Shown here: piece after piece, positions 1 through 7,900 of the stretch
Layout of the letters: each line of letters starts with the position of its first letter
Numbering within the stretch: the first letter of the stretch is position 1
Assembly (NCBI GenBank): GCA_930633525.1
Contig: CAKNFP010000002.1
Span: 1,054,001 to 1,118,000, forward strand
From: Hyphomicrobiales bacterium
GTDB lineage: Bacteria; Pseudomonadota; Alphaproteobacteria; Rhizobiales; Beijerinckiaceae
Length of the DNA: 64,000 nucleotides
Reading direction: 5' to 3'
Translations under genes and position numbers: made by a program
The notes under the pieces: generated by a model
What the model saw: the letters and a program-made list of their open reading frames with translations, nothing else
The model's database searches: none
Told to the model about the DNA's origin: nothing

Positions 1-362
1 CGCATCTGGGATGCGAGCACGGCGTATGCGGCGCCTGCACGATCATGATCGACGGCATCCCGCAGCGTTCATGCCTCACCCTGACAGTTCAGGTCGAAGG
101 GCGATCCATCACGACGGTCGAGGGGCTTGAAGGGCCTGTTGTCGACGCATTGCGCGATGCCTTCAGCGAATGCCACGCCCTGCAATGTGGCTTCTGCACG
201 CCGGGCATGCTCGTCACCGCCCTCGATGTCATCGCGCGCGGCAAATGCGGCAGCGACGAAGAGATTCGCGGCGAGCTCAGCGGCAATCTCTGCCGATGCA
301 CGGGCTACCAGGGAATTGTCAAAGCAATCCGTACTGCCTCGGAAAGGATTGGTCATGAATAA
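1..362 (+). CDS. (2Fe-2S)-binding small subunit of a xanthine-oxidase-family molybdenum hydroxylase (5' partial)
   Basis: The frame is open from the window edge, so the N-terminus (about 40 residues of a usual 155-165) is missing. The visible part begins inside the first cluster motif C-E-H-G-V-C-G-A-C with its fourth Cys in R-S-C-L. The second cluster follows as C-G-F-C and C-R-C in the helical domain. This is the CoxS/NdhS/QorS pattern: two [2Fe-2S] clusters pass electrons from a molybdopterin-cytosine-dinucleotide subunit that hydroxylates an aromatic or N-heterocyclic substrate in the cytoplasm. The large subunit should lie upstream or elsewhere, outside the window. Its stop overlaps the ATG of the next gene, so it heads or continues an operon with an extradiol dioxygenase. 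Family assignment is firm; the substrate is unknown. Confidence 0.93.
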   Translation, partial: HLGCEHGVCGACTIMIDGIPQRSCLTLTVQVEGRSITTVEGLEGPVVDALRDAFSECHALQCGFCTPGMLVTALDVIARGKCGSDEEIRGELSGNLCRCTGYQGIVKAIRTASERIGHE

Positions 363-1434
363 GGTCAATGGCGTCATTGCCGGCGCGGCCGTTCCGCACG
401 CCCCGCAATTCCACTCACTTCCCGCAACCGAAGACGCCGATCAGGTGGAGCGCGTCCGGACCGCCATGCAGGAGGCCGGCGAGGGCCTGCGTGCACTCAA
501 TCCCGACGTCGTGATCGTCATGACCAACGACCATGGCGACGAGTTCATCGTCGGTCCGACCCCTGCTTTCACAGTGCATTGCGGCAACGTCGCCCAGGGC
601 ATGCACAAGCATAAGGGGCCCTGGAGCCTGCGCGGCGACATTGGCTATGATGTCGTGCGCGGCCTGATGCAGGAAGGCTTCGACCCGGCATTCACGTTGG
701 ATTCGATGGTGCCCACGGCTTTCACCATCCCCTATGAATTCATGGGCTATGAGCGCGATGCGCCGTTCCTGCCGCTCTACATCAATTCCTACGTCCCGCC
801 CCAGCCTTCCGCCGAACGTTGCTATGCCTTCGGGAAGGCAATCGACCGGGTCTTCGCACGGCTCGGCCTGCGCGCCGTCTTCATCGCGAGCGGCGGGCTG
901 TCCCATTATCCCGGCACGCCGCAGTATCCCAATCCGGATGTCACCACCGACAAGATCATCTATGGCGAGATGGCGAAGGGCAATCTGCGCCATCTGTTGA
1001 GCTATTCCGACGAGGCGCTGGACGCGAGTGGCAATGTCGAAGCGCGCGCCTGGATCGCCCTGGCGGGCGCGCTCGGTGAGCGCAAGCCTGACATAACCGC
1101 GTGGGAACCGTCCTGGCACCACACCTACGCCGTGTTCGGCTGGAGCCAGGAGGCCCGGGATACAGCGATCGCCCCGCATTATCCGCCCATCCCGCCGGAG
1201 CATGTCGGCCTTGCCCGCGCGCTCTTCGAGCTACGCAAAAGCGAAGCCGCATGCCGGCAATATCTGGCCGATGGCGCCGGCTTTGCCAGCAACTACGGCC
1301 TGACCTCCGCCGAGACCGATGCCCTCACGGCCTTCGACACGGACCGGCTGAGAGATGGCTTCAATATTCACGCGCTGCTCGTCGCCGGAGCCGAGCGGCG
1401 CCTCGAGCAACTCAAATCCGCTACCCACACCTGA
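355..1434 (+). CDS. Class III extradiol ring-cleavage dioxygenase, LigB-type with C-terminal LigA-like segment
   Basis: A 359-residue protein of the protocatechuate 4,5-dioxygenase beta-subunit superfamily. His15 (motif A-V-P-H-A-P), His60 (T-N-D-H-G-D) and Glu229 (N-V-E-A-R-A-W) sit where LigB places its Fe(II) ligands, and His184 in G-G-L-S-H-Y fits the catalytic His. The last 85 or so residues (from about A-L-F-E-L-R-K to the end) resemble the small LigA alpha subunit, as in gallate dioxygenases where both parts are fused. Expected reaction: O2-dependent meta cleavage of a catecholic ring, in the cytoplasm. The ATG overlaps the stop of the iron-sulfur subunit, which implies translational coupling. 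An aromatic or hydroxypyridine substrate is likely; which one cannot be read from the sequence. Confidence 0.85.
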   Translation: MNKVNGVIAGAAVPHAPQFHSLPATEDADQVERVRTAMQEAGEGLRALNPDVVIVMTNDHGDEFIVGPTPAFTVHCGNVAQGMHKHKGPWSLRGDIGYDVVRGLMQEGFDPAFTLDSMVPTAFTIPYEFMGYERDAPFLPLYINSYVPPQPSAERCYAFGKAIDRVFARLGLRAVFIASGGLSHYPGTPQYPNPDVTTDKIIYGEMAKGNLRHLLSYSDEALDASGNVEARAWIALAGALGERKPDITAWEPSWHHTYAVFGWSQEARDTAIAPHYPPIPPEHVGLARALFELRKSEAACRQYLADGAGFASNYGLTSAETDALTAFDTDRLRDGFNIHALLVAGAERRLEQLKSATHT

Positions 1435-1480
1435 GTGCCATACGGAGGTAGCAGCTCCCATTTTGAGGACGGAGAACAAA

Positions 1481-1948
1481 GTGACTCACTATGATCCTGA
1501 AGGACGCCTCGAAGAACTCGGGCTCGTCCTTCCGCCCACGCGAAAGCCCGTTGGCACATATGTCGGCGCCTGTCAGGAAGGCAATCTCGTGCTCGTCGCG
1601 GGACACGGCCCCTTCGATGGTCCCCAGCAATTGTACAAGGGCAGGCTTGGCCGTGAGATTGACATCAAGACGGGATATCTTGCATCGAAAGCAACTATAC
1701 TTTCGTCCCTCGCATCGTTGAAGGCGCAGATAGGCAACCTCAATCGTGTCGAACGTATCATGCGCGTCTACGGCATGGTCAACTGCACACCAGAATTCGA
1801 AAGACAGCCGGAAGTCATCGATGGTGCATCGGACCTGCTCGTCCAGATTTTCGGCGAGAAGGGTCAGCACACGCGTTGCGCGGTTGGATTCTGTTCCCTT
1901 CCCTTCGGCATGCCGGTCGAGATTGAAATGACGGTGGCCGTCCGCTGA
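1481..1948 (+). CDS. RidA/YjgF-family protein (putative enamine/imine or aminomuconate-type deaminase)
   Basis: A 155-residue RidA-fold protein starting at GTG, preceded by a purine-rich AGGACGGAGAAC. The family signature near the C-terminus is clear: T-R-C-A-V-G ... L-P-F-G-M-P-V-E-I-E, with the conserved Arg that binds the substrate carboxylate in RidA. It is longer than ordinary RidA (about 128 residues), like the larger Rid subgroups. Members hydrolyse enamines and imines, and some act as 2-aminomuconate deaminases in nitroaromatic or N-heterocycle pathways. Its place between an extradiol dioxygenase and a flavin monooxygenase favours a dedicated catabolic deaminase over housekeeping detoxification; that is inference. 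Confidence 0.85.
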   Translation: MTHYDPEGRLEELGLVLPPTRKPVGTYVGACQEGNLVLVAGHGPFDGPQQLYKGRLGREIDIKTGYLASKATILSSLASLKAQIGNLNRVERIMRVYGMVNCTPEFERQPEVIDGASDLLVQIFGEKGQHTRCAVGFCSLPFGMPVEIEMTVAVR

Positions 1949-1981
1949 CGCTGCCCCCATCCGGACAACAGGACCGCATCA

Positions 1982-3121
1982 ATGCAACGACATGCTGAAA
2001 TTGCCGGTGGCGGCATCGGGGGCCTCGCCTTGGGGATGATGCTCGCCCGAAACGGGTGGAGCGTACGCGTCCATGAGCGCTCGCCCGCCATCCGGGAGCT
2101 TGGCGCCGGAATTTATCTCAAGAACAACAGTATCTCGGTCTTCGAGCACTACGGCATTTTTGATCGTATTCGTGCGCAGGGCACAATGCTCGACTTTGCG
2201 CGCATCCGTAATGTGAAGGGCAAGCTGATGCAGCAGCGTACCCTGACGGGCACGCGCCGCTACATGGCTCTGCCCCGGCAGACGCTTGTCGACACTCTGG
2301 CTCTCGCCGCGCGGGAGGCCGGCGTCGATATCGAGCTTGGATCGGTCATCGCCGCTGCCGATCCGACAGGCGCGCTGATCACCGAAAGCGGCAAGCGCCT
2401 CGCGGCAGATCTCGTCGTCGGCGCGGACGGCGTTCATTCCTGCGTGCGCAGCTCCCTGAATCTCGGACGCGGCTATCGCTCGCTTGATACGATCATCAAT
2501 CGCTACCTCATCCCGAGCCGCGCGTTCACGCAGGAAGCCGTCACGACGGAACACTGGTCCGGCAACCGCCGCATCGGTATCGCGCCGGCAGGCGACCACT
2601 CCTACGCCTATCTCGTCATGCCCCGCAAGGACAGCGTGGCAACCCGGCTGCCTTTGCAAGTCGAGACATGGGCGCGCTCGCATCCACGGCTTCGCAATGA
2701 GCTCGAGATCTTTGCCGCCGCCGAGGCGTCGCAATATCCCTATGGCGTCGTGCACTGCCCAAAATGGACGGCCGGCAAGGTCGCGATCATCGGCGATGCC
2801 GCCCACGGGCTCCCCCCGACCCTGGGTCAAGGTGCGGGGCTGACACTCATGAACGCCCATGCGCTGGCCACCATCGTCACAGCATCGGACACTGTCGAGG
2901 CCGGCTTGGTGCGCTGGGAAAGCACCGTCCGCAGGATCAGTGACCAGACGCAGCGGTGGGCGTTGCGCTATGACTCCTTCACGCGCCAATGGCCCGAGAC
3001 GCTTGGCGCATTGCGCCCGGTCGTGGTCTGGGCATTCGGCTATTTCTCGTTTCTCAACGATAGAATGCGCATCGCCGACAAAGGCCTCGATCTTGCCGAG
3101 TTTCAAGCCGCAATACGTTAA
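1982..3121 (+). CDS. FAD-dependent aromatic monooxygenase (group A, salicylate-hydroxylase-like)
   Basis: A 379-residue single-component flavoprotein hydroxylase. The ADP-binding motif G-G-G-I-G-G-L is at residues 9-15, the D-G fingerprint (V-G-A-D-G-V-H-S) near 148, and the G-D motif (I-G-D-A-A-H-G-L-P-P) near 270. These three define the PHBH-type fold that uses NAD(P)H, FAD and O2 to hydroxylate an aromatic ring. It follows the RidA gene by 33 bases on the same strand, so it probably shares its transcript and supplies the ring-activating hydroxyl before extradiol cleavage. Length is normal for the group. Substrate candidates are hydroxybenzoates or hydroxypyridine carboxylates. Confidence 0.9.
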   Translation: MQRHAEIAGGGIGGLALGMMLARNGWSVRVHERSPAIRELGAGIYLKNNSISVFEHYGIFDRIRAQGTMLDFARIRNVKGKLMQQRTLTGTRRYMALPRQTLVDTLALAAREAGVDIELGSVIAAADPTGALITESGKRLAADLVVGADGVHSCVRSSLNLGRGYRSLDTIINRYLIPSRAFTQEAVTTEHWSGNRRIGIAPAGDHSYAYLVMPRKDSVATRLPLQVETWARSHPRLRNELEIFAAAEASQYPYGVVHCPKWTAGKVAIIGDAAHGLPPTLGQGAGLTLMNAHALATIVTASDTVEAGLVRWESTVRRISDQTQRWALRYDSFTRQWPETLGALRPVVVWAFGYFSFLNDRMRIADKGLDLAEFQAAIR

Positions 3122-3197
3122 ATCAGTGCGTGCAAAGCCGCGATCAACCTCGCACAATACTTCAACTCCGCCCTCTCACCCGTCGAAGGCGAACCGC

Positions 3198-3335
3198 CTC
3201 CAGAATCTTGATCTGCGGCTCGACGTTGATGGCGAACGCCGGCAAGATGGCAGTACGGGCCTCATGATCTTCCGTATCAGCGAAATCGTCAGCTACCTTT
3301 CTTCATTCTTGACGCTTGAGCCGGGCGATATACCG
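3198..3335 (+). pseudogene. Relic of a fumarylacetoacetate hydrolase (FAH) family gene
   Basis: One forward frame reads L-D-L-R-L-D-V-D-G-E-R-R-Q-D-G-S-T, then M-I-F-R-I-S-E-I-V-S-Y-L-S and L-E-P-G-D-I. This is the C-terminal core block of FAH-family hydrolases and hydratases (normally V-N-G-E-x-R-Q-x-G-S-T ... M-I-F ... E-I-I-S-Y-L-S ... L-x-P-G-D-I/V-I-x-T-G-T-P). Nothing before or after matches the family: the usual I-A-T-G-T-P continuation is lost just after the G-D-I, and no start is available. About 45 codons remain of about 250-280. It is on the same strand as the upstream oxygenase genes, so the pathway probably once had its ring-cleavage-product hydrolase here. Confidence 0.7.
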
Positions 3336-3898
3336 TATCGTGCGGTTGCGCGAGCTCGTTTCTCTATAAGGGTCGCGCGTCGCGGGTGCTGGCGATCTGA
3401 GCGCACAGCTTGACCATGAAAGCGTCAACAAAAGATGCCGGCGATGGATCGGAGCCGGCTAATCGCGATATTGGCCTGGTTTGAGAGGGCGAGGATTGAC
3501 CGGTAAGCTGGCTAAAGGATGCCTCCGATCGATGAAAGTTGCAGTTTCTCGGAATTTTTCGGATCGCTACGCCGTCCTTCCGCCCGGGCGATACGATCGG
3601 ACAAGGAGCGCGCGTAGCGCCGCGCTGGCAACAGGATGCAGATCGTCGCGTGGCTAGCCAAAGAAGTTACTCCACTTCCACCATCTGCACCTTGCCGTCG
3701 CACCCAGATACTGACGAATTAGCTTGAAGCCTTGCTGATGCGAGAACAACGGGGCAGAGTCCGCCGCCCAATGAGCAGACCGCAGCCGGAACGCCATTTG
3801 GCCAGAGGTTGGAAAGGCGCTGATCTGTTTCATATTATGCATTGAATCAGCCACCTCGGCGTGCATCATTGCGGCAATCAAAAAGCTGGGAGCGAACG
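3336..3898. other. Non-coding or decayed stretch before the LysR gene
   Basis: No gene of recognisable family was found on either strand. Short open frames exist on the minus strand (about 3512-3703 and 3654-3881) but resemble nothing known, and the first lacks a good ribosome site. The stretch follows the FAH relic and probably contains more decayed sequence plus the LysR promoter. Confidence 0.5.
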
Positions 3899-4807
3899 GT
3901 GGACACCCTGCGCGCGATGCGAATGTTTGTCATGGTTGTACAAAGCGGGAGCTTGTCGTCCGCTGGCCGCAAGATCGGCATGTCACCAGCCTCAATCTCC
4001 CGCTATATCAATGCCCTTGAGGATAATGTCGGTAGCCGGCTGCTCAATCGAAGCAGCCGGAAATTGACCTTGACCGATGCCGGTGAGATCTACTTCCGCT
4101 ATGTCGAGCAGATTCTGAACCAGATCGAGGAGGTTCACAGCAATCTCTCGCAGCTGCAACACTCCCCAAGGGGAACGCTGCGTGTTCACTCCCGGATCCT
4201 CATCGCCACGCAGCAGATCATACCTGCGATGCCGCGGTTCATGGCCCTTTATCCCGACATCAAGATCGACCTGATGATTTCCAACAATGTCATCGATCTG
4301 GTCGAGCAGAATGTCGACGTCGATATCCGAATCGGTGAATTGCAGGATTCATCACTGATTGCGCGGAAGCTTGTCAGCAGCGAGCGTGTCCTGTGCGCAT
4401 CTCCGGGCTATCTCGCCCGCTCGGCGCCGATCACATCCCCCCAGGACCTCGCGCAGCACAACTGCCTGAGTTACCGCGTCCATATGGGCGGCACAACATG
4501 GCGTTTTGCGGACCAGGACGGCGCGATCACCGAGATTCCGATCCAGGGATCTTTCCAGACGGACAACGGGCCGGCCCTGCGCACCCTCGCCTTGGCGGAT
4601 GCCGGCATCATCCTGATGCCTGACTGGTCCGTCATGCATGATCTGAGAGCGGGCACCCTCGTGTCTATCCTGCCAGGATACCGGGTCAGCTACGGCTCTT
4701 TCGACAACGGCGTCTATGCGGTCTATCAGCAGAGCCGCCATCTCTCCGCGAAAGTCCGCGCCTTCGTGGATTTTCTCGCGGCCCTCCTGCGGGAGCAGTT
4801 TGTCTGA
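3899..4807 (+). CDS. LysR-family transcriptional regulator
   Basis: A 302-residue LysR protein. The winged helix-turn-helix occupies about residues 1-60 (V-D-T-L-R-A-M-R-M-F, then S-G-S-L-S-S-A-G-R-K-I-G-M-S-P-A-S-I-S-R). A periplasmic-binding-like effector domain with the I-D-L-M-I-S and D-V-D-I-R-I-G landmarks follows. The GTG at 3899 is preferred because it is preceded by GGGAGC and gives the normal LysR N-terminus; an in-frame TTG 57 bases upstream has no such support. It lies downstream of the oxygenase genes on the same strand and converges with the next enoyl-CoA hydratase. Its effector is likely an aromatic acid or CoA-pathway intermediate, but no operator could be assigned. Confidence 0.9.
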   Translation: MDTLRAMRMFVMVVQSGSLSSAGRKIGMSPASISRYINALEDNVGSRLLNRSSRKLTLTDAGEIYFRYVEQILNQIEEVHSNLSQLQHSPRGTLRVHSRILIATQQIIPAMPRFMALYPDIKIDLMISNNVIDLVEQNVDVDIRIGELQDSSLIARKLVSSERVLCASPGYLARSAPITSPQDLAQHNCLSYRVHMGGTTWRFADQDGAITEIPIQGSFQTDNGPALRTLALADAGIILMPDWSVMHDLRAGTLVSILPGYRVSYGSFDNGVYAVYQQSRHLSAKVRAFVDFLAALLREQFV

Positions 4808-4885
4808 CGACGCAAGTCCCTCCGGCAAGTCTCCCCGGCAAGTTTCTCAGGCAAACCTCTCCCGCCGGCCAGAACCCGCGATCCG

Positions 4886-5662
4886 TCAGCGGCCCGTAAA
4901 GACGGGTTTGCGCTTTTCGACGAAGGCGCGCTGCGCCTCCTGCGCATCTTCCGTCTGCGACAGATCCACGGTCACCGTCTGCTCGAAGCGATAGCCATCG
5001 CGGACGGGCATCTCGGACACGACGTTGAAGGCTTTCTTGATGCGGCGGACCGCAATCGGGCTCTTGGCGGCTATTTCCCGGGCGATCGACATGGCTTCAT
5101 CCATCAATCTGTCGCGCGGCACCACCGCCTCGATGACGCCAAGACGGTAAAGCTCCTGCGGAGACTGGCGCCGGCCGGTGAAATACATGGTGCGTGATTT
5201 CGAGCGCCCGAAATGTTCCATGAGGAACCGGGCGCCGCCCGCGAGGCCGACATCGATCTCGGGCATGACGAAGAACGCATCGTCTGACGCCAGCATGATG
5301 TCGCAAGCGAGCATCAGGGCGAAACCCGCCCCGATGGCGGGGCCGTTGACGGCGGCGATGACCGGCTTTTCGCAATCGGAAACCGCGTAGAAATATTCGC
5401 GGGTCAGGCGATTGTGCCTGAGGTAGTCGCCCGGCTTCGCATGGAGGTTCACGCGCTCCTTCACATCGGCACCGGCGGAGAAGGTCTTGCCCGCCCCCGT
5501 CAGGATCACGACGCGCACGTCCTCCCAATCGCTGAGCGCGTCGAAGAGAGCCACAAGCTCCTCCCGCGACTGACGATTCTGCGCGTTGACGGGGGGCCTG
5601 TCGAAGGTCACGACTGCAATGCCGTCTTCCACATGAAGTCGATAGAGCTCGAAGTCCATCAT
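4886..5662 (-). CDS. Enoyl-CoA hydratase/isomerase family protein
   Basis: A 258-residue crotonase-fold protein. F-S-A-G-A-D-V-K-E near residue 62 and G-P-A-I-G-A-G-F-A-L near 106 form the oxyanion hole for the CoA thioester, and P-E-I-D-V-G-L-A-G-G contains the conserved Glu. It probably hydrates or isomerises an enoyl-CoA in breakdown of the acid imported by the neighbouring TTT system. The start is one of two adjacent ATGs; the frame is open further upstream but that extension has no family match. It is followed on the opposite strand by LysR and lies just downstream of a Bug receptor gene, with which it is probably cotranscribed. Confidence 0.88.
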   Translation of the reverse strand: MMDFELYRLHVEDGIAVVTFDRPPVNAQNRQSREELVALFDALSDWEDVRVVILTGAGKTFSAGADVKERVNLHAKPGDYLRHNRLTREYFYAVSDCEKPVIAAVNGPAIGAGFALMLACDIMLASDDAFFVMPEIDVGLAGGARFLMEHFGRSKSRTMYFTGRRQSPQELYRLGVIEAVVPRDRLMDEAMSIAREIAAKSPIAVRRIKKAFNVVSEMPVRDGYRFEQTVTVDLSQTEDAQEAQRAFVEKRKPVFTGR

Positions 5663-5870
5663 CGGATCATCCAAATATGTCAGCGTTGTTCTCGTCGCGA
5701 AGGTGCTCCGCCGCGAGAGGGAGCGGAGCAGGCGCGTGCTCCTGATCCCGGGCGATTTCTCGTCGCTCAGGAAATTTGACCGACCAGCGGCGCCGCGCAG
5801 GCGGGACACCTCAGTCATGTCCCGGCTCGCGCAACGCCGATCTCCAGCTGCCGCGGAAACAGCCGTCTCT

Positions 5871-6839
5871 TTACTGCGTCTTTAGGCCCGCATCCTCGAT
5901 CACCTTTGCCCATTTCTTCTCGTCGTCGACAAGCACCTGTGCGAAAGCCTCCGATGAATTGGCAATGATCGAGCCCTGGCTCGTGAAGTTCTTCACGACC
6001 TGCGGATCCTTCAAGACCTCGACCAGTTCGGTGTTGAGCTTGGCGACGATATCGGAGGGCGTCTTGCCCGGCGCGAAGACGCCGAACCAGGTATCGACCG
6101 TGAAATTCTTGAGACCAGCCTCATCCGCGGTCGGAATCGACGGATTGAATGCGGCGCGTTCCTTGCTCGTGATGGCCAGCGGACGGATCTGCCCCGACTC
6201 GACCGCCCCCGCGATGCCGATATAGGTGTCCATGTTGGCCTGCACTTCGCCCGACATCAGGGCCGGCAGGGTCGCGGCGCTGCCCTTGTACGGCACATGG
6301 ACCATCTTGATGTCGGCAGCCTTGAGGAAATATTCGAAGGCGAGATGCGTGGACGTGCCGACGCCAGGCGAGCCGAAATTGAGCTTGTTCGGATTGGCCT
6401 TGGCGTATTGAATGAGGTCGTCCAAGGTCTTGAAAGGTGAATCCTTGCTCACGGAGATGACGTAAGGCGCGTTCGATGTAATCGTGATCGGCGCGAGATC
6501 CTTATGAATATCGTAGGTGAAGTTTTTCTCGTAGCTCGGATAGACCGTCAACGTGACCGTCCCGAAGAGCAGGGAATGGCCGTCGGGCGCCGCGCCAATA
6601 ACGTTCTCCGCGCCGATGACACCACCCGCGCCGGGCTTGTTCTCGACAACCACCGGCTGGCCGACACGCTCGGAGAGCTTCTGGGCGAGAAGCCGTGCCA
6701 TGGAATCTGTGACACCGCCGGGCACATAGGGCACGACCAGGCGGATCGCCCTCTTCGGATAGTCCGCAGCGGCAACGGCCGCGCTCACGAGGCCGAGGCC
6801 TATGATCGCCAGGCCACGCAGAACGTTTGACTTCAGCAC
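5871..6839 (-). CDS. Bug-family (TctC-like) periplasmic substrate receptor
   Basis: A 322-residue tripartite-tricarboxylate-transporter receptor. An N-terminal signal peptide (hydrophobic G-L-A-I-I-G-L-G-L-V, Ala-rich cleavage region) is followed by I-R-L-V-V-P-Y-V-P-G-G-V-T-D, the Bug ligand-loop motif, and later V-P-Y-K-G and N-F-T-S-Q-G. GTG is chosen because GGGAGG sits 6 bases upstream; an in-frame ATG lies before that SD. Bug proteins bind carboxylates such as tricarboxylates, aromatic acids or amino acids in the periplasm and feed TctAB-type permeases. A second Bug gene lies beyond tctAB, so this copy may widen the substrate range. Confidence 0.92.
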   Translation of the reverse strand: MLKSNVLRGLAIIGLGLVSAAVAAADYPKRAIRLVVPYVPGGVTDSMARLLAQKLSERVGQPVVVENKPGAGGVIGAENVIGAAPDGHSLLFGTVTLTVYPSYEKNFTYDIHKDLAPITITSNAPYVISVSKDSPFKTLDDLIQYAKANPNKLNFGSPGVGTSTHLAFEYFLKAADIKMVHVPYKGSAATLPALMSGEVQANMDTYIGIAGAVESGQIRPLAITSKERAAFNPSIPTADEAGLKNFTVDTWFGVFAPGKTPSDIVAKLNTELVEVLKDPQVVKNFTSQGSIIANSSEAFAQVLVDDEKKWAKVIEDAGLKTQ

Positions 6840-6956
6840 GATGATCCTCCCAGGATGCATGGTTCAGTTTGTCTCAAGGATGACCGTCGCGGGAGCGCGC
6901 AGAAAGGCCTTGATCGCAGCAAGCAGCATTGCAGATGCTGCAAGATGCGATGCGGT

Positions 6957-7889
6957 TCAAATGGGCGCCCAGCGGAACACATCGGTAATCCGGTCAAGCG
7001 GGACAAGCGAGGCCGACCAGGCCTGTGGCAGGCGTTCGGCCAGTTTCTCGGCCGTCCATGGCTCCGCGCTGTTGAGCACGCGGATAGGCCGGTGCTGGCT
7101 GTAGAGATAGAGTTCGTTGCCGCGCGCACCGATCACCTGCCCGTTCACCCCATGCGCGAGATCGCTGGCGAGATAGACGACCAGCGGCGCCATCTGGTCC
7201 GGCTGGGAGGCCGCACGCGACTTCTGCAGGGTGGCGAGTGCCTCGGCCGAAAGCTCCGCTGTCCGGCGACTGTCGGTGAGCTCCGTCATCCGGCTGGTGC
7301 TCGACGGGGCGATGCAGTTCGAGCGCACGTTGTAGGCCGCCATGTCGAGCGCGATAGCCTTGGAGAGGGCCACGATCCCGAGCTTGGCCGCCGCATAATT
7401 GGCTTGACTCGTGCTGCCGATCAAGCCGCTGGCCGAGGTCATATGCACATAGGCGCCGGACTTCTGGCTGCGGAACACCGGCGCGGCCGCGCGGCTGAGG
7501 TTGAACGAGCCTGCAAGATGCACGCGGGTCACCGCATGCCAGTCCCCGGCGCTCATCGCATCGATCCGCGCCATGCGGATGATGCCCGCATTGTTGACCA
7601 CGATATCGAGCCGTCCGAACGTGTCGACGGCGGTCGCCACCATGTGCCGGGTGGCATCCCAGTCCGTCACGCTGCCTTTGTCGGCAACCGCCTCGCCTCC
7701 CAGCTCACGGATCTCGCGCACGACCTCGTCGGCAGGGGCGATCTGTTCCGCATCGCCCGCGACCGAAACACCGAGGTCGTTGACGACCACCCTCGCTCCT
7801 GCGGCCGCCATCTTGAGCGCAATCGCCCGTCCGATCCCGCGTCCGCCACCGGTCACGATGGCGACGCGATCCCTCAACACTGCTGTCAT
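6957..7889 (-). CDS. SDR-family 3-hydroxyacyl-CoA-type dehydrogenase with C-terminal extension (catalytic copy)
   Basis: A 310-residue classical SDR. G-G-G-R-G-I-G (residues 14-20) binds the dinucleotide, N-D-L-G follows beta-2 as in MFE-2-type 3-hydroxyacyl-CoA dehydrogenases, N-N-A-G is present, and catalytic Ser (T-S-A-S-G) and Tyr-x-x-x-Lys (N-Y-A-A-A-K) are intact. About 50 residues extend beyond the SDR core, beginning G-N-E-L-Y-L-Y-S-Q-H-R-P-I-R-V. The next gene upstream encodes an SDR with the same kind of extension but without the active site. The two genes are 11 bases apart on the same strand. A heteromeric dehydrogenase acting on a hydroxyacyl-CoA is a reasonable guess. Confidence 0.88.
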   Translation of the reverse strand: MTAVLRDRVAIVTGGGRGIGRAIALKMAAAGARVVVNDLGVSVAGDAEQIAPADEVVREIRELGGEAVADKGSVTDWDATRHMVATAVDTFGRLDIVVNNAGIIRMARIDAMSAGDWHAVTRVHLAGSFNLSRAAAPVFRSQKSGAYVHMTSASGLIGSTSQANYAAAKLGIVALSKAIALDMAAYNVRSNCIAPSSTSRMTELTDSRRTAELSAEALATLQKSRAASQPDQMAPLVVYLASDLAHGVNGQVIGARGNELYLYSQHRPIRVLNSAEPWTAEKLAERLPQAWSASLVPLDRITDVFRWAPI

Positions 7890-7900
7890 TGATCTTAATC

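Noticed and set aside
3654..3881. 75-codon minus-strand frame divergent from LysR
   Set aside because: No family match, composition unlike neighbours, and it overlaps the probable LysR promoter.
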